A DNA stretch of 64,000 nucleotides from Paenibacillus fonticola DSM 21315 (GCF_000381905.1 NZ_KB907250.1:174493-238492), one strand, 5' to 3'; shown: positions 25,586 through 35,606, counted from the first letter of the stretch. The notes: a model not told the origin generated them from the sequence alone. A program made the numbers and translations.

Positions 25586-26620
25586 TTAAAACAGCTCTAC
25601 GGTTTGCCTGCAATGACGCCTAGAAGAAGCATAAATGGCATCAAGCAAGCCCATGGAATAGGCGGTTTCCTGCAGCGGGACGTAGCTGCCATCACCGTAG
25701 GCAAGCTTCCGATAGAATTGGCCGATCAGCCTGGCATGGCCTTGCCCCCAATAGGATTTGCCGACGGCTGGCTGTTGATTCGTGCTGAGCACATCGCTTT
25801 CCAGCCATTGAACATCCCCGCCGCTGACCAGCATAAGCTGGTTATCCATGTAGCGCAGCAAGCCTTTCTCCATATGCATTTCAATAAAAAAGGGACTGTT
25901 CTCGGAATGCCCGTTCGTAGCATAGAACATTCCGGCCTTGCCGTCCTTGTAATATAAAGTGGCTTCGGCGGTATCCTCGACCTCAATGATGTCCTGCAAC
26001 ACCCGCGTGTCGATATTTCCTTGAACCGCTTCAATCTCACCTCCGAGATAGTACAGTAAATCCAGCATATGCACGGCTTGATTGATCAAGAGGCCGCCAC
26101 CTTCGGTTGCCCATTTGCCGCGCCAGGAGTCGGATCGGTAGTAGTCCGCCGTTCGCCTCCAGGTTAGGAACCCTTTAATGCCGAGCATTCGTCCAAGCGT
26201 TCCCTCCGCAATTAGCTCCCTCGCTTTTTCGATGGACGGGTTCAACCGATTTTGCAAAATCGCGCAGCAGGCCACGCCGGAAGCCTTCACTGCATCCGCT
26301 ACCTTGCGTGCTTCCGCCACGTTCATGGCAACCGGCTTTTCCAGCACGATATGCTTTCCGGCCTCGGCCGCCTGAATGGCCATTTCCGCATGCAAATGAT
26401 GCGGGGTGCATATATGCAGGCTGTGAACCGCCGGATCGGACAAAACCTGCTCAAAATCGGTGTATATCCGGCAATCCTCCTTGCCAGCAAGCGTCTCGGC
26501 ACGCTCCTTCACAATATCGCATGCGCCGAATAGCTCGGAGGCCTCCGATTGCCTGAGCGCTGCAGCATGAATCGGGCCGATCGCTCCGCAGCCGACAATG
26601 ACGGCATTCAACCGATTCAT
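25586..26620 (-). CDS. Gfo/Idh/MocA-family oxidoreductase
   Basis: A 344-residue NAD(P)-dependent sugar dehydrogenase type protein. The Rossmann motif VGCGAIGPIH is at 9-18, and the family signature EKPVAMNVAEA is near 94-104. CTPHHLHAEMA precedes it. The C-terminal half is the alpha/beta substrate domain. It is last in a minus-strand block of four genes alternating oxidoreductases and TIM-barrel isomerases, and starts 1 base after its neighbour. Members oxidise a sugar hydroxyl, often at C3 or C1. The substrate is unknown. Confidence 0.88.
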   Translation of the reverse strand: MNRLNAVIVGCGAIGPIHAAALRQSEASELFGACDIVKERAETLAGKEDCRIYTDFEQVLSDPAVHSLHICTPHHLHAEMAIQAAEAGKHIVLEKPVAMNVAEARKVADAVKASGVACCAILQNRLNPSIEKARELIAEGTLGRMLGIKGFLTWRRTADYYRSDSWRGKWATEGGGLLINQAVHMLDLLYYLGGEIEAVQGNIDTRVLQDIIEVEDTAEATLYYKDGKAGMFYATNGHSENSPFFIEMHMEKGLLRYMDNQLMLVSGGDVQWLESDVLSTNQQPAVGKSYWGQGHARLIGQFYRKLAYGDGSYVPLQETAYSMGLLDAIYASSRRHCRQTVELF

Positions 26621-26621
26621 T

Positions 26622-27383
26622 TTAGGAGAACCCGAACTTTTGCAAATTGTTATAACTGATATTCAAGCTTTCGAACGCGTCCGTCGGCCCGTCATCCCGT
26701 TCGATCAAATACCACTTGACTCCAGCATCCTCGCAAGCTTGCAAAATTTCCGGCCAATTGAGATTGCCTTCCATAATCTCGGCCATGATCTGCTGCGAGT
26801 CGATGATCGTCAAGTCCTTCAGGTGAATGGCCTCGATGCGGTTTTTCAGCCTGCTGATCCAGGCGCTGGGGTCGCCGCCGCCTATCTGTACCCAGTAGGT
26901 GTCCAGCGTAAACAGGAAGTTCTCCGGATTCGTCTGTTCGACGAGCACATCCATACCAAGCTTTCCGTTATAGTTTTGAAATTCCCAATGATGGTTATGA
27001 TAGCTGAACTTTAGTCCGTTTTGCGCCAATTCATCGGCGATCGCCGAGAATTTCTTGGCGAAGGCGATGTAGCCCTCGGCGCTATGATACTCGGCAGGTA
27101 ATCCGCCCAGCCCCGCCAGCCCGCAGCCCAGCGTATGATGATCACGGATCACGCCATCCAGATCGTTGATGAATCGGTCATAAGGGATATGGGTGACCAC
27201 AACTTTCAAACCATGGCCGCGGGCGATCGCCGCCAGCTCATCGACAGGGATATGCCAAATCGCGGATAACTGAATCGTCGTATAGCCCATTTCTTTAATT
27301 TTTCGCAGTGACTCATCAAGCTCATTTGGCGTTCCGGCAAAATTCCGAACTGTATATAATTGCGCGCCTAGAATTTTCGTCAT
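26622..27383 (-). CDS. TIM-barrel sugar phosphate isomerase/epimerase-like protein
   Basis: A 253-residue protein of the AP-endonuclease-2/xylose isomerase-like barrel family. Typical segments are KFSYHNHHWEF (about 125-135) and DTYWVQIGGGDPSAWISRLK near 160-179, followed by IHLKDL near 186, which carry the usual metal-binding His, Glu and Asp residues. It lies between two Gfo/Idh/MocA oxidoreductases. In known systems such pairs act on oxidised sugars such as 3-keto-glycosides or keto-inositols. AAAGGAGG precedes the ATG. Confidence 0.85.
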   Translation of the reverse strand: MTKILGAQLYTVRNFAGTPNELDESLRKIKEMGYTTIQLSAIWHIPVDELAAIARGHGLKVVVTHIPYDRFINDLDGVIRDHHTLGCGLAGLGGLPAEYHSAEGYIAFAKKFSAIADELAQNGLKFSYHNHHWEFQNYNGKLGMDVLVEQTNPENFLFTLDTYWVQIGGGDPSAWISRLKNRIEAIHLKDLTIIDSQQIMAEIMEGNLNWPEILQACEDAGVKWYLIERDDGPTDAFESLNISYNNLQKFGFS

Positions 27384-27428
27384 TTACGAAACCTCCTTTA
27401 ATGTGCTGCCTTCAGTTTCCTATCCCGA

Positions 27429-28592
27429 CTAATGCGTTCCCGACACGTCGACGACCTTTTGGACGACGTTTTTCGTTACCGTGGAGCTTTTAATTCTCTC
27501 CTGCAGGAGCTCATAGAAATGCTCGTGATCAAAGCGGTCAAGCTCTGCCCAGTCATCCGTCCAGGTTGAATAATGGATCGCATTCGAAATGAGCAGGCCG
27601 TGAACGCCATCCTCCCCTGGTGCTAGCAGCTTTTCGCCCTGCAAAATCGCCTTTGCGAAGTTTTTCATAATGCCGATGTGCTGTTCACCGCCGTCCCCCG
27701 AGACGGGAATTTCGCAGCGCCAGCATTCCGGCTTCCGGAACGGGTCTACGTTCATCCGATTGTGCTCCCGTTCCGAAATGCGGTTCCGGTCAAACGTGAT
27801 GCGATTGTTCTCGACGACGATTTTGCCCATATCTCCGGAAATCTCCAGCCGATTTGTGCCTGGTGCCTCGCCCGTTGACGTAATATAGACGCCTGTTGCA
27901 CCGTTTGAATATTCCAGATAAGCGGTCACATCATCCTCCACCTCGATGTCGTAATATTTGCCGAAGCTGCAGAAGGAGCGGATTTTGCTGGGCATGCCGA
28001 GCATCCACTGGAGCAAATCCAGGTTATGCGGGTTTTGGTTGATCAGCGTGCCGCCGCCCTCGCCCTCCCAAGTAGAGCGCCAGGAGCCGGAATCATGATA
28101 GGCCTGCGGACGGTACCAGTCCGTAATGATCCAGACGACTCGCTTAAGCTCGCCCAATTCGCCGCTTTGCACGAGTTCCCTTACTTTTTGATACACGGGA
28201 TTCGTCCGCTGATTATACATGATGCCAAAAACTTTATCCGACTGTTTCGCGGCCGCGTTCATCTCCAGCACCTGCTTCGTGTATACGCCGGCTGGCTTCT
28301 CAACAAGCACATGCAGGCCGCTGGCAAAGGCCTCGATCGCAAGCGAGGGATGATCATAGTGGGGAACGGCGATTAAGACGGCATCGATCAGACCGCTTGC
28401 ATACATGTCTCTTGCATGTTCGAATATGGCCACTCCCGGTAGGTTATTTTGCGCCCATGCTCTGCGCTCTGAGCTAATATCGCATACTGCGCCAAGCGTC
28501 ATGCCCGGTACCTTATGCTCCTTATGAATTTGCAAACTGTGGGACATGCCCATATTGCCGATGCCGATGATGCCGAGGCGTACATTTTCCAT
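27429..28592 (-). CDS. Gfo/Idh/MocA-family oxidoreductase
   Basis: A 387-residue NAD-dependent oxidoreductase: Rossmann motif IGIGNMGMSHS (9-19), EKPAGVYTKQVLEMN near 97 and the substrate-domain segment GEGGGTLINQNPHNLDLLQWM near 182-202, whose Lys/Asp/His residues form the usual catalytic set. It is only a distant relative of the oxidoreductase at 25586, so the two probably act on different substrates or steps. AAAGGAGG precedes the start. It sits 14 bases downstream of the other barrel isomerase gene. Confidence 0.9.
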   Translation of the reverse strand: MENVRLGIIGIGNMGMSHSLQIHKEHKVPGMTLGAVCDISSERRAWAQNNLPGVAIFEHARDMYASGLIDAVLIAVPHYDHPSLAIEAFASGLHVLVEKPAGVYTKQVLEMNAAAKQSDKVFGIMYNQRTNPVYQKVRELVQSGELGELKRVVWIITDWYRPQAYHDSGSWRSTWEGEGGGTLINQNPHNLDLLQWMLGMPSKIRSFCSFGKYYDIEVEDDVTAYLEYSNGATGVYITSTGEAPGTNRLEISGDMGKIVVENNRITFDRNRISEREHNRMNVDPFRKPECWRCEIPVSGDGGEQHIGIMKNFAKAILQGEKLLAPGEDGVHGLLISNAIHYSTWTDDWAELDRFDHEHFYELLQERIKSSTVTKNVVQKVVDVSGTH

Positions 28593-28606
28593 GAGGGTAT
28601 CCTCCT

Positions 28607-29455
28607 TTAAATATTGTTCAGAATCGATATTAAGGATGAATGCGCTAATCTGAAGGTGTGAAGCCCGCTAGCTTCAAGCGTATCGGCCAGCGGAGCTTGC
28701 TCCAGCTCGGCCAAGCCTGTAAAGCTGCCCAAATGCGGCTCCAGCGACAGGAAGCCTTCATATCCGCCAGCCTTCAAGCTTCTTAGCACATCCTCAACCC
28801 GCCCGTCTCCCATGCCTGCGGGAACATTGCAGCCGTCCTCTAGAGCATCCTTGATGTGCACATACCGGATATAAGGCTCCAGGGGCTCGAAGGCTGCCGG
28901 GTATACCTCACAGCCGCATTGCACAAAGTTGGCTGGATCGAAGGCGCTGGCGAAATACGGCGACCGGCACGTTTGCATTAGGTCAAGGCAGCGCTCTGGA
29001 CTGTCGCCGTAAATATCCTTTTCATTCTCATGAAGGATCGTTAAGCCGCTGCCTTCGGCAGCTTCCAGAATAGCGCCGATGCGGTCGATAACCTCGTTCC
29101 GGTATAGGGCGGAATCGCTTCCTTCCGGCATATAAAAGCTGAAAATGCGCACATATGGACTGTTCAAGGTGTGAGCGGTTTCAAAAATTGTTTTGGCCAT
29201 ATCCAAATGAGCGCTAAAGTCATCCGAAATGTTAATTTTACCGATGGGAGAGCCGATGGAAGATACTTTAACGCCGTAATGCTCAAGCTTTTTTTGAACT
29301 TCAGCAATTTCCTCGCGTGACAGAACGGAAATGTTCTTCCCATTTACCCCCCTGATTTCGATAAAATCGATACCAAGCGAATTTAATCCCCGCAACTGTG
29401 TCTGAAAATCTGCATCGATTTCATCGGCAAAGCCCGAAATATAAAACTTGGACAC
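28607..29455 (-). CDS. TIM-barrel sugar phosphate isomerase/epimerase-like protein
   Basis: A 282-residue barrel protein of the AP-endonuclease-2 family, first gene of the minus-strand block. ISGFADEIDADF opens the protein; ILHENEKDIYG (about 142-152), FDPANFVQCG (about 175-184) and YVHIKDA (about 200-206) carry the metal-site residues. Start: the GTG at 29455 has GAGGTG 8 bases upstream; extending to 29491 would add 12 atypical residues. It is divergent from an AraC gene at 29578, the likely local regulator. Confidence 0.85.
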   Translation of the reverse strand: MSKFYISGFADEIDADFQTQLRGLNSLGIDFIEIRGVNGKNISVLSREEIAEVQKKLEHYGVKVSSIGSPIGKINISDDFSAHLDMAKTIFETAHTLNSPYVRIFSFYMPEGSDSALYRNEVIDRIGAILEAAEGSGLTILHENEKDIYGDSPERCLDLMQTCRSPYFASAFDPANFVQCGCEVYPAAFEPLEPYIRYVHIKDALEDGCNVPAGMGDGRVEDVLRSLKAGGYEGFLSLEPHLGSFTGLAELEQAPLADTLEASGLHTFRLAHSSLISILNNI

Positions 29456-29577
29456 CCGTGGATCACCTCTTCTATGGATATTCCTCTTCAATTTATCATT
29501 AATATTTTCTAAGTTCTTCCCGATAATTGTTTGAAACTATGCGAATCTTGCTATATGTTTAGGGTGAGGTGATTTCG

Positions 29578-30429
29578 ATGGAAGCAGGTCAGCAACGGAA
29601 ATTTCATTATGCGGCTGCGGACAGCTCATTTTTTTATCACCATGCCAGAGATGAGCAGCCCAATCCGCTGGATTATAAGCTCCATTATGAGAAGGGTTAC
29701 GAAATATTTATGTTTATCAACGGAGCAGGCAGCTTTACGATTGAGGGCAGTAAATACGACTTGGAGCCATACTCGATTCTGATGATGAATTCGAATGAGC
29801 TTCATGTCGTTAATATCGCTGAACATCTGCCGTATGAGCGGATCGTTTTAAGCATGGATGCCAATTTTTTGCCGCCCTTTATGGCTGGTGGTATTGATTT
29901 TTTCCGCACAATCAAATTCCGCAAGCTAGGGGAGGATAATCAGTTAAGCGCAGACATCGTTAAAGCAAGCGGCCTGCTTGAATTGTTCGGTAAACTGCGG
30001 CAGGCATTGGAGCAGAGGAGTACCGAGCATGAATTGGTCGCGAAATGCATCATCGTGCAGATTTTATCGGTCATCAATGATCTGGCTAAAGCGGAGCTGC
30101 CAAGCAGCAGCAAGCTGGAAGATGCCAAGGTCAGGGCGGTGTTGGAATATATTAATGCGAATTTGGAGGAGCAGCTTACGCTGGATGCGTTGTCGGAGAG
30201 ATTTTTTGTCACGAAATATCATTTGTGCCGCATTTTCAAGGAAACGACCGGATTTACGATCAATCAATATATTACTTATAAAAGAATTCATTTGGCCGAC
30301 CGGTTGATGACGCAAGGATTTACGCCTACCCAAGCCTGCTTCATGTCTGGATTTAACGGCTATTCGAGCTTTTTCAAGGCCTACCGCAAGCTGACCGGAG
30401 GGACGCCGAGAAGCGGGAAGCCGCAATGA
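29578..30429 (+). CDS. AraC-family transcriptional regulator
   Basis: A 283-residue regulator with a cupin sensor half (EKGYEIFMFINGAGSFTIEG near 38-57) and C-terminal AraC helix-turn-helix pair (LDALSERFFVTKYHLCRIFKE and PTQACFMSGFNGYSSFFKAY). It is divergent from the oxidoreductase/isomerase block and probably activates it. ATG 29578 is preferred to GTG 29569 because GAGGTG lies 8 bases before it. Confidence 0.87.
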   Translation: MEAGQQRKFHYAAADSSFFYHHARDEQPNPLDYKLHYEKGYEIFMFINGAGSFTIEGSKYDLEPYSILMMNSNELHVVNIAEHLPYERIVLSMDANFLPPFMAGGIDFFRTIKFRKLGEDNQLSADIVKASGLLELFGKLRQALEQRSTEHELVAKCIIVQILSVINDLAKAELPSSSKLEDAKVRAVLEYINANLEEQLTLDALSERFFVTKYHLCRIFKETTGFTINQYITYKRIHLADRLMTQGFTPTQACFMSGFNGYSSFFKAYRKLTGGTPRSGKPQ

Positions 30430-30680
30430 TGAGAAGCGAAAATGATATAGATGGCCCAAACTGCAAAAACTGCACATTGGTCTTAAAAAACTGCGATCAG
30501 ACCTTGAACCATCGTGTTAAAGTAGATTTAACGAGGTTTGAGCGTATTGCTTTCCTGAAATTGTACATTGCCAAATTATACAGAACCTTCGCTGTCATAG
30601 CGTACCGGAACAGCTTGTTGTTATATAATTAAAGTGCGCTTTAGCGACCTCTTAGCCCGTGCAGAAGGAGGAAGATGACA

Positions 30681-32303
30681 ATGAACATTAGGGTGTTGTT
30701 GGCCGATGATGAACCGGTTATTTTGCGGGGATTGAAGAAGCTGATTTCATGGGAAGAGCTTGGGCTGATGATCGTTGGGGAGGCCAATGACGGAAACGAG
30801 CTAAGACAGCTCATCCAGACATGTGACCCGGATTTAATCATTAGCGACATTAGTATGCCTGGCTGCAGCGGGATCGATATCATTCGGGAAGTCCACGAAA
30901 AGAACCTGCAGGTCAAAGTCGTATTTATTAGCGCTTATCAAGAGTTTGCCTATGCTAAGCAGGCGATTCAATACGGGGCGCTCGAATATTTGGTCAAGCC
31001 GGTGATTAAGTCTCATTTGGAAGAAGTTGTTACGAGAGCAGCAGCGTTAATTCGTGAGGAGACAGAGGGCGAGCGGGCAAAGGAAATGCTTGATCATTAT
31101 GAACGGAAGAATCGCACCGTAACGATCGAGGAGCTGCTCGATAGCTTGACAGATGGTAATCGGAAAGCCGCCGCCGAGTTGATCCATTTGGGGGCTATCG
31201 CCATAAGTCGGTATACAACGGTATGTTTGCTGGAGACGGATACGGACACGAATACGGATGCGGATGCGGTAATGAGCGGGGCTTCGCACTGGGAGGAACG
31301 GGAGCGCAAGCTGGTTCATTTCGCATTGAACAATATTATTAAGGAAACGATAGAAGCTGCTGGAAATGCACTTATGTTTCATAAAGAAGGTCAATTTGGC
31401 ATTCTGGTTCAGCACGAAACCCTTGGGGAGCCAGCACAGCTGGCGGAGGATTTGCATGGGAAGATTAATAACTATTTGAAGCTTAAAGTATCTATCGGAG
31501 TCGGGAACGCGGTTTCCGGCGCCGAAGAAGCAGAGCATTCGTACCGTACTGCCTTGAAAGCGCTTAGAAGAAAGTATTTCGTCGGCTTGAACCGGGTTAT
31601 TGCAAACGAAGGGGCGGATTTTGAAACAACTGAATCCTCCAGCCATACCCTAAACGAGCTGCAAGCGTCGTTGGTCAAGGCTTTGACCTCTCAGCAGAGA
31701 GAGCAGATTCCCGAGATGACGCAGCAATTGCTCAGTTTGATTAAGCAGCAGGCTGGCGGCAGCAAGAACGTGGCGGTTTCGAATATTTATAACACGATTC
31801 TGGTGCTGGAACAGGAGATGTCCCATATCGGGGTTTCGATAGATCGAATTCATCAGGAGCCTTCCTCGCTGCTTGATCGGCTATCCGGCTATTGCACATA
31901 CGAAGGCGTGGAAAGGGAAGTCGAAGCCATCGCGCAGCAGATTTATGAGCAAATCGCCCATAAACTGACGAATAAGGAAGCCGTGCAGTTGGGCGAGATC
32001 AAAGCGTACATCGAGGAGCATTACGCGGAGAACATTACGTTGGACTCCATGGCCGCGTTAATCTATATGAACCCCTACTATTTCAGCAGCTTTTTTAAGA
32101 AGCATACGGGGCAGAATTTCAAACAGTATTTGACGGAGGTGCGCATGAAGCATGCTGTTCGCCTGCTGCTTGAGACCGATATGATGATTTACGAAATCTC
32201 CGATCGCGTAGGATATAACAATGCCAGACATTTCAGCGACATGTTCAAGAAGATGTACGGCAAGCTGCCGCAGGAGTACAAGCAATCTGCTAAAGTCGAA
32301 TAG
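30681..32303 (+). CDS. YesN-type response regulator with AraC DNA-binding domain
   Basis: A 540-residue response regulator. The receiver domain (1-120) has acidic residues D9 and D10, phospho-acceptor D56 in LIISDISMPG and YLVKPV near 105-110. A helical middle part (about 150-420) leads to an AraC helix-turn-helix domain (about 435-535, ISDRVGYNNARHFSDMFKKM). It is followed 11 bases later by its partner sensor kinase, and then by an ABC sugar importer it probably activates. ATG 30681 has AAGGAGG 9 bases upstream; ATG 30675 is too close to it. Confidence 0.92.
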   Translation: MNIRVLLADDEPVILRGLKKLISWEELGLMIVGEANDGNELRQLIQTCDPDLIISDISMPGCSGIDIIREVHEKNLQVKVVFISAYQEFAYAKQAIQYGALEYLVKPVIKSHLEEVVTRAAALIREETEGERAKEMLDHYERKNRTVTIEELLDSLTDGNRKAAAELIHLGAIAISRYTTVCLLETDTDTNTDADAVMSGASHWEERERKLVHFALNNIIKETIEAAGNALMFHKEGQFGILVQHETLGEPAQLAEDLHGKINNYLKLKVSIGVGNAVSGAEEAEHSYRTALKALRRKYFVGLNRVIANEGADFETTESSSHTLNELQASLVKALTSQQREQIPEMTQQLLSLIKQQAGGSKNVAVSNIYNTILVLEQEMSHIGVSIDRIHQEPSSLLDRLSGYCTYEGVEREVEAIAQQIYEQIAHKLTNKEAVQLGEIKAYIEEHYAENITLDSMAALIYMNPYYFSSFFKKHTGQNFKQYLTEVRMKHAVRLLLETDMMIYEISDRVGYNNARHFSDMFKKMYGKLPQEYKQSAKVE

Positions 32304-32314
32304 GAGAACTGCGT

Positions 32315-34075
32315 ATGCGCTTATGGGATCGCAAGTTTACTAGCATATTCGTTAAATTTTCAGCATCCTTTATTTTAGTTGGGCTTATTCCGTTGTTTGC
32401 CCTCAGTTTGTTTTCGGTGAACAAATTTACTGGATATGTAGAGCGGTATACGACCGGCAATTTGCAGCAGATGGTACTGTATATGAGCTACAATCTGAAT
32501 TCGGCATTTAACCAATACAACGAAGTGTCCAAACTAATGTACACCGGAAAGTATGAGGGATACGTCGAGAGCTCGAGTCAAAACCAGACCTACAATGTCA
32601 ACGAGCTGGAGCAAATTAATAAAATTCCGATAGACTCGTTCTTGAAGACCGTGCTGTATAGCGATTCTTATATTAGCAGTGTTTATTTTGTCCGCGAAAG
32701 CGACGGAAAGCTGTACTATCAAGAGAAGGAAAACAAAGGGCTGACCGCAGAGGTGCTTCCTCATAAAGAATGGAGGCAGCATATGAGCAGCAATCCTTCG
32801 AAAGTCGCAATATTTCCTACGCACTCCGATAGCTACTATCCGACCTCCAATCGGAAAGTATTCACGATTGGCCGTAATTTAATAGATATTTCCGGCCGGG
32901 TTACGGCCGAACCCAAAGTCGTAGGTACTTTATTCCTCGATGTAGACACGGTTATTTTCGATCAGTTCCTTAAGGAGCTGAACTTAGGGGAGAATGACGA
33001 ATTATATTTGTTAGATGGAGAAGGCAATGTATATTTCAGCAATAAAGAGCTTTCTTCTGTGGATGGAAAACGGCTAGCAGCCGGGTCGGATCAAGGAATG
33101 ATGGTCATGTCGGAGCCGATCCCGTTTCTTGACGGAAGCTTGACGGCCCGCATTCATCGCGAATCGCTGTTTGAGCAGCTGTTATCCGTGCGCATGACGA
33201 TCTTTATCGCCATCGCTCTGTGCTCCATAGCCCTCATTATTATGGGAACCTGGTTCTCCAGGCGGCTGTCGGCTCCGATCCTTACTCTGATGAGGCAAAT
33301 GAGCAAGGTCGAGTCCGGAAACCTGAATACTCAGGTCGAAATTCAGAGCAATGACGAGTTTGGCAGGCTCAGCTATAGCTTTAATCGAATGGTCGAGCGC
33401 CTGAAGGCGTATATCGATGAGGCTTACGTAGCCCAGATCAAGCAGAAGCAGACGGAACTGAATGCGCTGAAGAGCCAGATCCGTCCGCATTACCTGTATA
33501 ACACGCTTGAAGTCATCCGAATGAATGCGGTAGATAAGGATCAGGATGAGGTGGCGGATATGATCCTGTCCCTGTCCAATCAATTGAAATACGTCATCGA
33601 TTACGGCGAAGAGAAGGTTAGCCTTCATAGCGAGTTGGAGCATTTGAAGGATTATTTCTACATTATTTCGGTTCGGTATGATCAGCGCTTCGAGCTTCAT
33701 TGCAGCATAGCGCCCGAGGTCAATTTGAATTGGCAAATCTTGAAGCTGTCTCTGCAGCCTCTCGTGGAGAATGCCATTCAGCATGGGCTCAAGCAAAAAG
33801 GCAAAGGCACGGTAGGGCTGACGGTGGAGAAGCGCGACGACACGCTTGTGGTCACCGTTTATGATGATGGGATCGGGATGGAGCAGGATAAGTTGGACAG
33901 CATTTATAGGGCGTTAAATGATCCCGAGGCACCGGGGAAGAACGTCGGTTTGAAAAATGTGCATGAACGGATCAAATCGGTATTCGGAGAGCAATACGGC
34001 CTGACAATTAACAGCAGGGAGCATGTAGGAACATCCGTGCTTCTTACTTTTCCGATTACCGAGGAAACAGTATAG
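32315..34075 (+). CDS. YesM-type sensor histidine kinase
   Basis: A 586-residue membrane kinase. A transmembrane segment at about 13-35 and another near 288-310 flank an extracellular sensing domain of about 250 residues. HAMP follows (about 310-362), then the LytS-type kinase domain with H392 in QIRPHYLYNTLE, and the ATP-binding domain with PLVENAIQHGLKQKGKG and DDGIGM near 516-521. It phosphorylates the adjacent YesN-type regulator in response to an extracellular sugar. AGGAGAA precedes the ATG. A terminator-like hairpin follows at 34084. Confidence 0.93.
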   Translation: MRLWDRKFTSIFVKFSASFILVGLIPLFALSLFSVNKFTGYVERYTTGNLQQMVLYMSYNLNSAFNQYNEVSKLMYTGKYEGYVESSSQNQTYNVNELEQINKIPIDSFLKTVLYSDSYISSVYFVRESDGKLYYQEKENKGLTAEVLPHKEWRQHMSSNPSKVAIFPTHSDSYYPTSNRKVFTIGRNLIDISGRVTAEPKVVGTLFLDVDTVIFDQFLKELNLGENDELYLLDGEGNVYFSNKELSSVDGKRLAAGSDQGMMVMSEPIPFLDGSLTARIHRESLFEQLLSVRMTIFIAIALCSIALIIMGTWFSRRLSAPILTLMRQMSKVESGNLNTQVEIQSNDEFGRLSYSFNRMVERLKAYIDEAYVAQIKQKQTELNALKSQIRPHYLYNTLEVIRMNAVDKDQDEVADMILSLSNQLKYVIDYGEEKVSLHSELEHLKDYFYIISVRYDQRFELHCSIAPEVNLNWQILKLSLQPLVENAIQHGLKQKGKGTVGLTVEKRDDTLVVTVYDDGIGMEQDKLDSIYRALNDPEAPGKNVGLKNVHERIKSVFGEQYGLTINSREHVGTSVLLTFPITEETV

Positions 34076-34083
34076 CGCCCTTG

Positions 34084-34120
34084 GCGGACGGGGGGACAAC
34101 CCTCTCGTTCGCTTTTGTTT
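34084..34120 (+). terminator. Terminator-like hairpin after the kinase gene
   Basis: GCGGACGGGGGG pairs imperfectly with CCTCTCGTTCGC (34101-34112), followed by TTTTGTTTT. It separates the two-component transcript from the importer genes. Confidence 0.6.
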
Positions 34121-34198
34121 TCTCATCTTAAATTTGCGCATATGGCGCTTAAAAAAGTTCATTCTAATCCAAAAATGGGGATGCTATGCTGTTATCAA

Positions 34199-34212
34199 GG
34201 GAAACGCTTACA
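34199..34212 (+). promoter_or_regulatory. Candidate catabolite-responsive (cre) site
   Basis: GGGAAACGCTTACA matches the CcpA consensus TGWAARCGYTWNCW at 12 of 14 positions and lies about 65 bases before the binding-protein gene. CcpA control of the importer is inferred. Confidence 0.4.
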
Positions 34213-34274
34213 GATGATGCGCACATCCGTGACCCGTTTCCGTTTAGAGGCAAAAAGGGAGGTTATCTCAAACT

Positions 34275-35606
34275 ATGTTTAGAAAAACATTGCTGAAACT
34301 ATCCGTACTATTATTGGTGGCGACCACAATACTGACCGCTTGCGGCAGCAACAATGCAGGAGGCAATACCGCTAACACGCCGGAAAATGGCGCTGCTGAG
34401 GGTGTTAAGAAGGAAGTTACATTTACGATAGGCTATGCTTCGGGTGATCCTGCTGGAAAAAAAGCGATAGCTGATTCGATCAAGAGGTTCATGGAAGCGA
34501 ATCCTCATATCAAAATAAAAGATTTGAGCGAAACGACGTCATCTGCCTACCTGGATTGGCTAAAAACAAAAGATGCCGTAGGCGAATTCCCTGATTTGGT
34601 GGAAATGCGAGATACGGAAGTTTTTGCTGACGCAGGCAAAATCGTAGAGCTGCCTGAGGACTTGCGGGACATATTCAGCACTCTTCCTGATGTAGGTGGA
34701 AAAATTTACAATGCCCCTCTTACGCTGACTTCACCGCAGGGTATTATTTATAGTAAAAAAGCGTACGAAGAGGCCGGGATTACTGAATTACCCAAAAATT
34801 GGGATGAGTTTATCGAAATTCAAGAAAAACTAAAAACCAGTGGTATTTCGCCAATTGTCGTTGGCGGCAAAGATATATTCCACATGGGCTTCTGGATTAA
34901 CAAGTTCCTAATTGACCAAGTCTACGCCAACGATCCGGATTGGAACTCCAAGCGTACAGCGAAGGAAGTAAGTTTCACAGATCCAAATGTGGTTCAGGCT
35001 ATGACTGATTACAAGGAATTGTTCCAAAATTATATCGACAAGGGCTGGGTAAGCACAGGCGATAATCAAACGGCCTCCTTCCTGGTTACCGGAAAAGCGG
35101 CGCAGCTGTTTTCTGGACCGTGGATGTTCACGCAAATCGCCGAAGCTGATCCGAATTTTGAATTCGGTTTCTACGCTATCCCCGACCGGGAAGGTAAAGT
35201 GAGCGTAGTGGGGCTGCCGACTCTAGCAGGCTGGTCTCTCTCGACCGAAGCTTCCAAGGATTCTGAAAAGACGGAAGCGATTAAGGAGTTCATTCGTTTC
35301 TTCTTCCAGGCTGACAACTATTCCAAATATTTAGAGACTACAAATGGAATCCCTTCGACAAAGGAAAATATTAATTATGAAGCGACGGAGCAAATGCAAG
35401 AGGTGCTCAAGATTATGGCCGATCAGAATGTGACTAAATCACTAATGATCAACAACTGGTGGGGTGACAACCTAATCCCTCCGCAATTCCGCAACTGGTA
35501 TTACAAGCTAATGCAGGAGCTTGTTCTAAAGGACGGAGATGTAACTGATTATATGAAGCAGGCAGACACGGAATACGACAATCAAGTGAAAGCGAATGCC
35601 ATGTAA
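34275..35606 (+). CDS. Sugar ABC transporter substrate-binding lipoprotein
   Basis: A 443-residue extracellular family 1 solute-binding protein. A lipoprotein signal with lipobox LTAC puts the lipid-anchored cysteine at 23, followed by a Ser/Asn/Gly-rich linker. The segment PLTLTSPQGIIYSKKAYEEAG (about 147-167) and the C-terminal QADTEYDNQVKA are typical. It captures an oligosaccharide outside the cell for the two permeases that follow. The YesM/YesN pair upstream is its likely regulator. AAGGGAGG precedes the start. Confidence 0.93.
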   Translation: MFRKTLLKLSVLLLVATTILTACGSNNAGGNTANTPENGAAEGVKKEVTFTIGYASGDPAGKKAIADSIKRFMEANPHIKIKDLSETTSSAYLDWLKTKDAVGEFPDLVEMRDTEVFADAGKIVELPEDLRDIFSTLPDVGGKIYNAPLTLTSPQGIIYSKKAYEEAGITELPKNWDEFIEIQEKLKTSGISPIVVGGKDIFHMGFWINKFLIDQVYANDPDWNSKRTAKEVSFTDPNVVQAMTDYKELFQNYIDKGWVSTGDNQTASFLVTGKAAQLFSGPWMFTQIAEADPNFEFGFYAIPDREGKVSVVGLPTLAGWSLSTEASKDSEKTEAIKEFIRFFFQADNYSKYLETTNGIPSTKENINYEATEQMQEVLKIMADQNVTKSLMINNWWGDNLIPPQFRNWYYKLMQELVLKDGDVTDYMKQADTEYDNQVKANAM

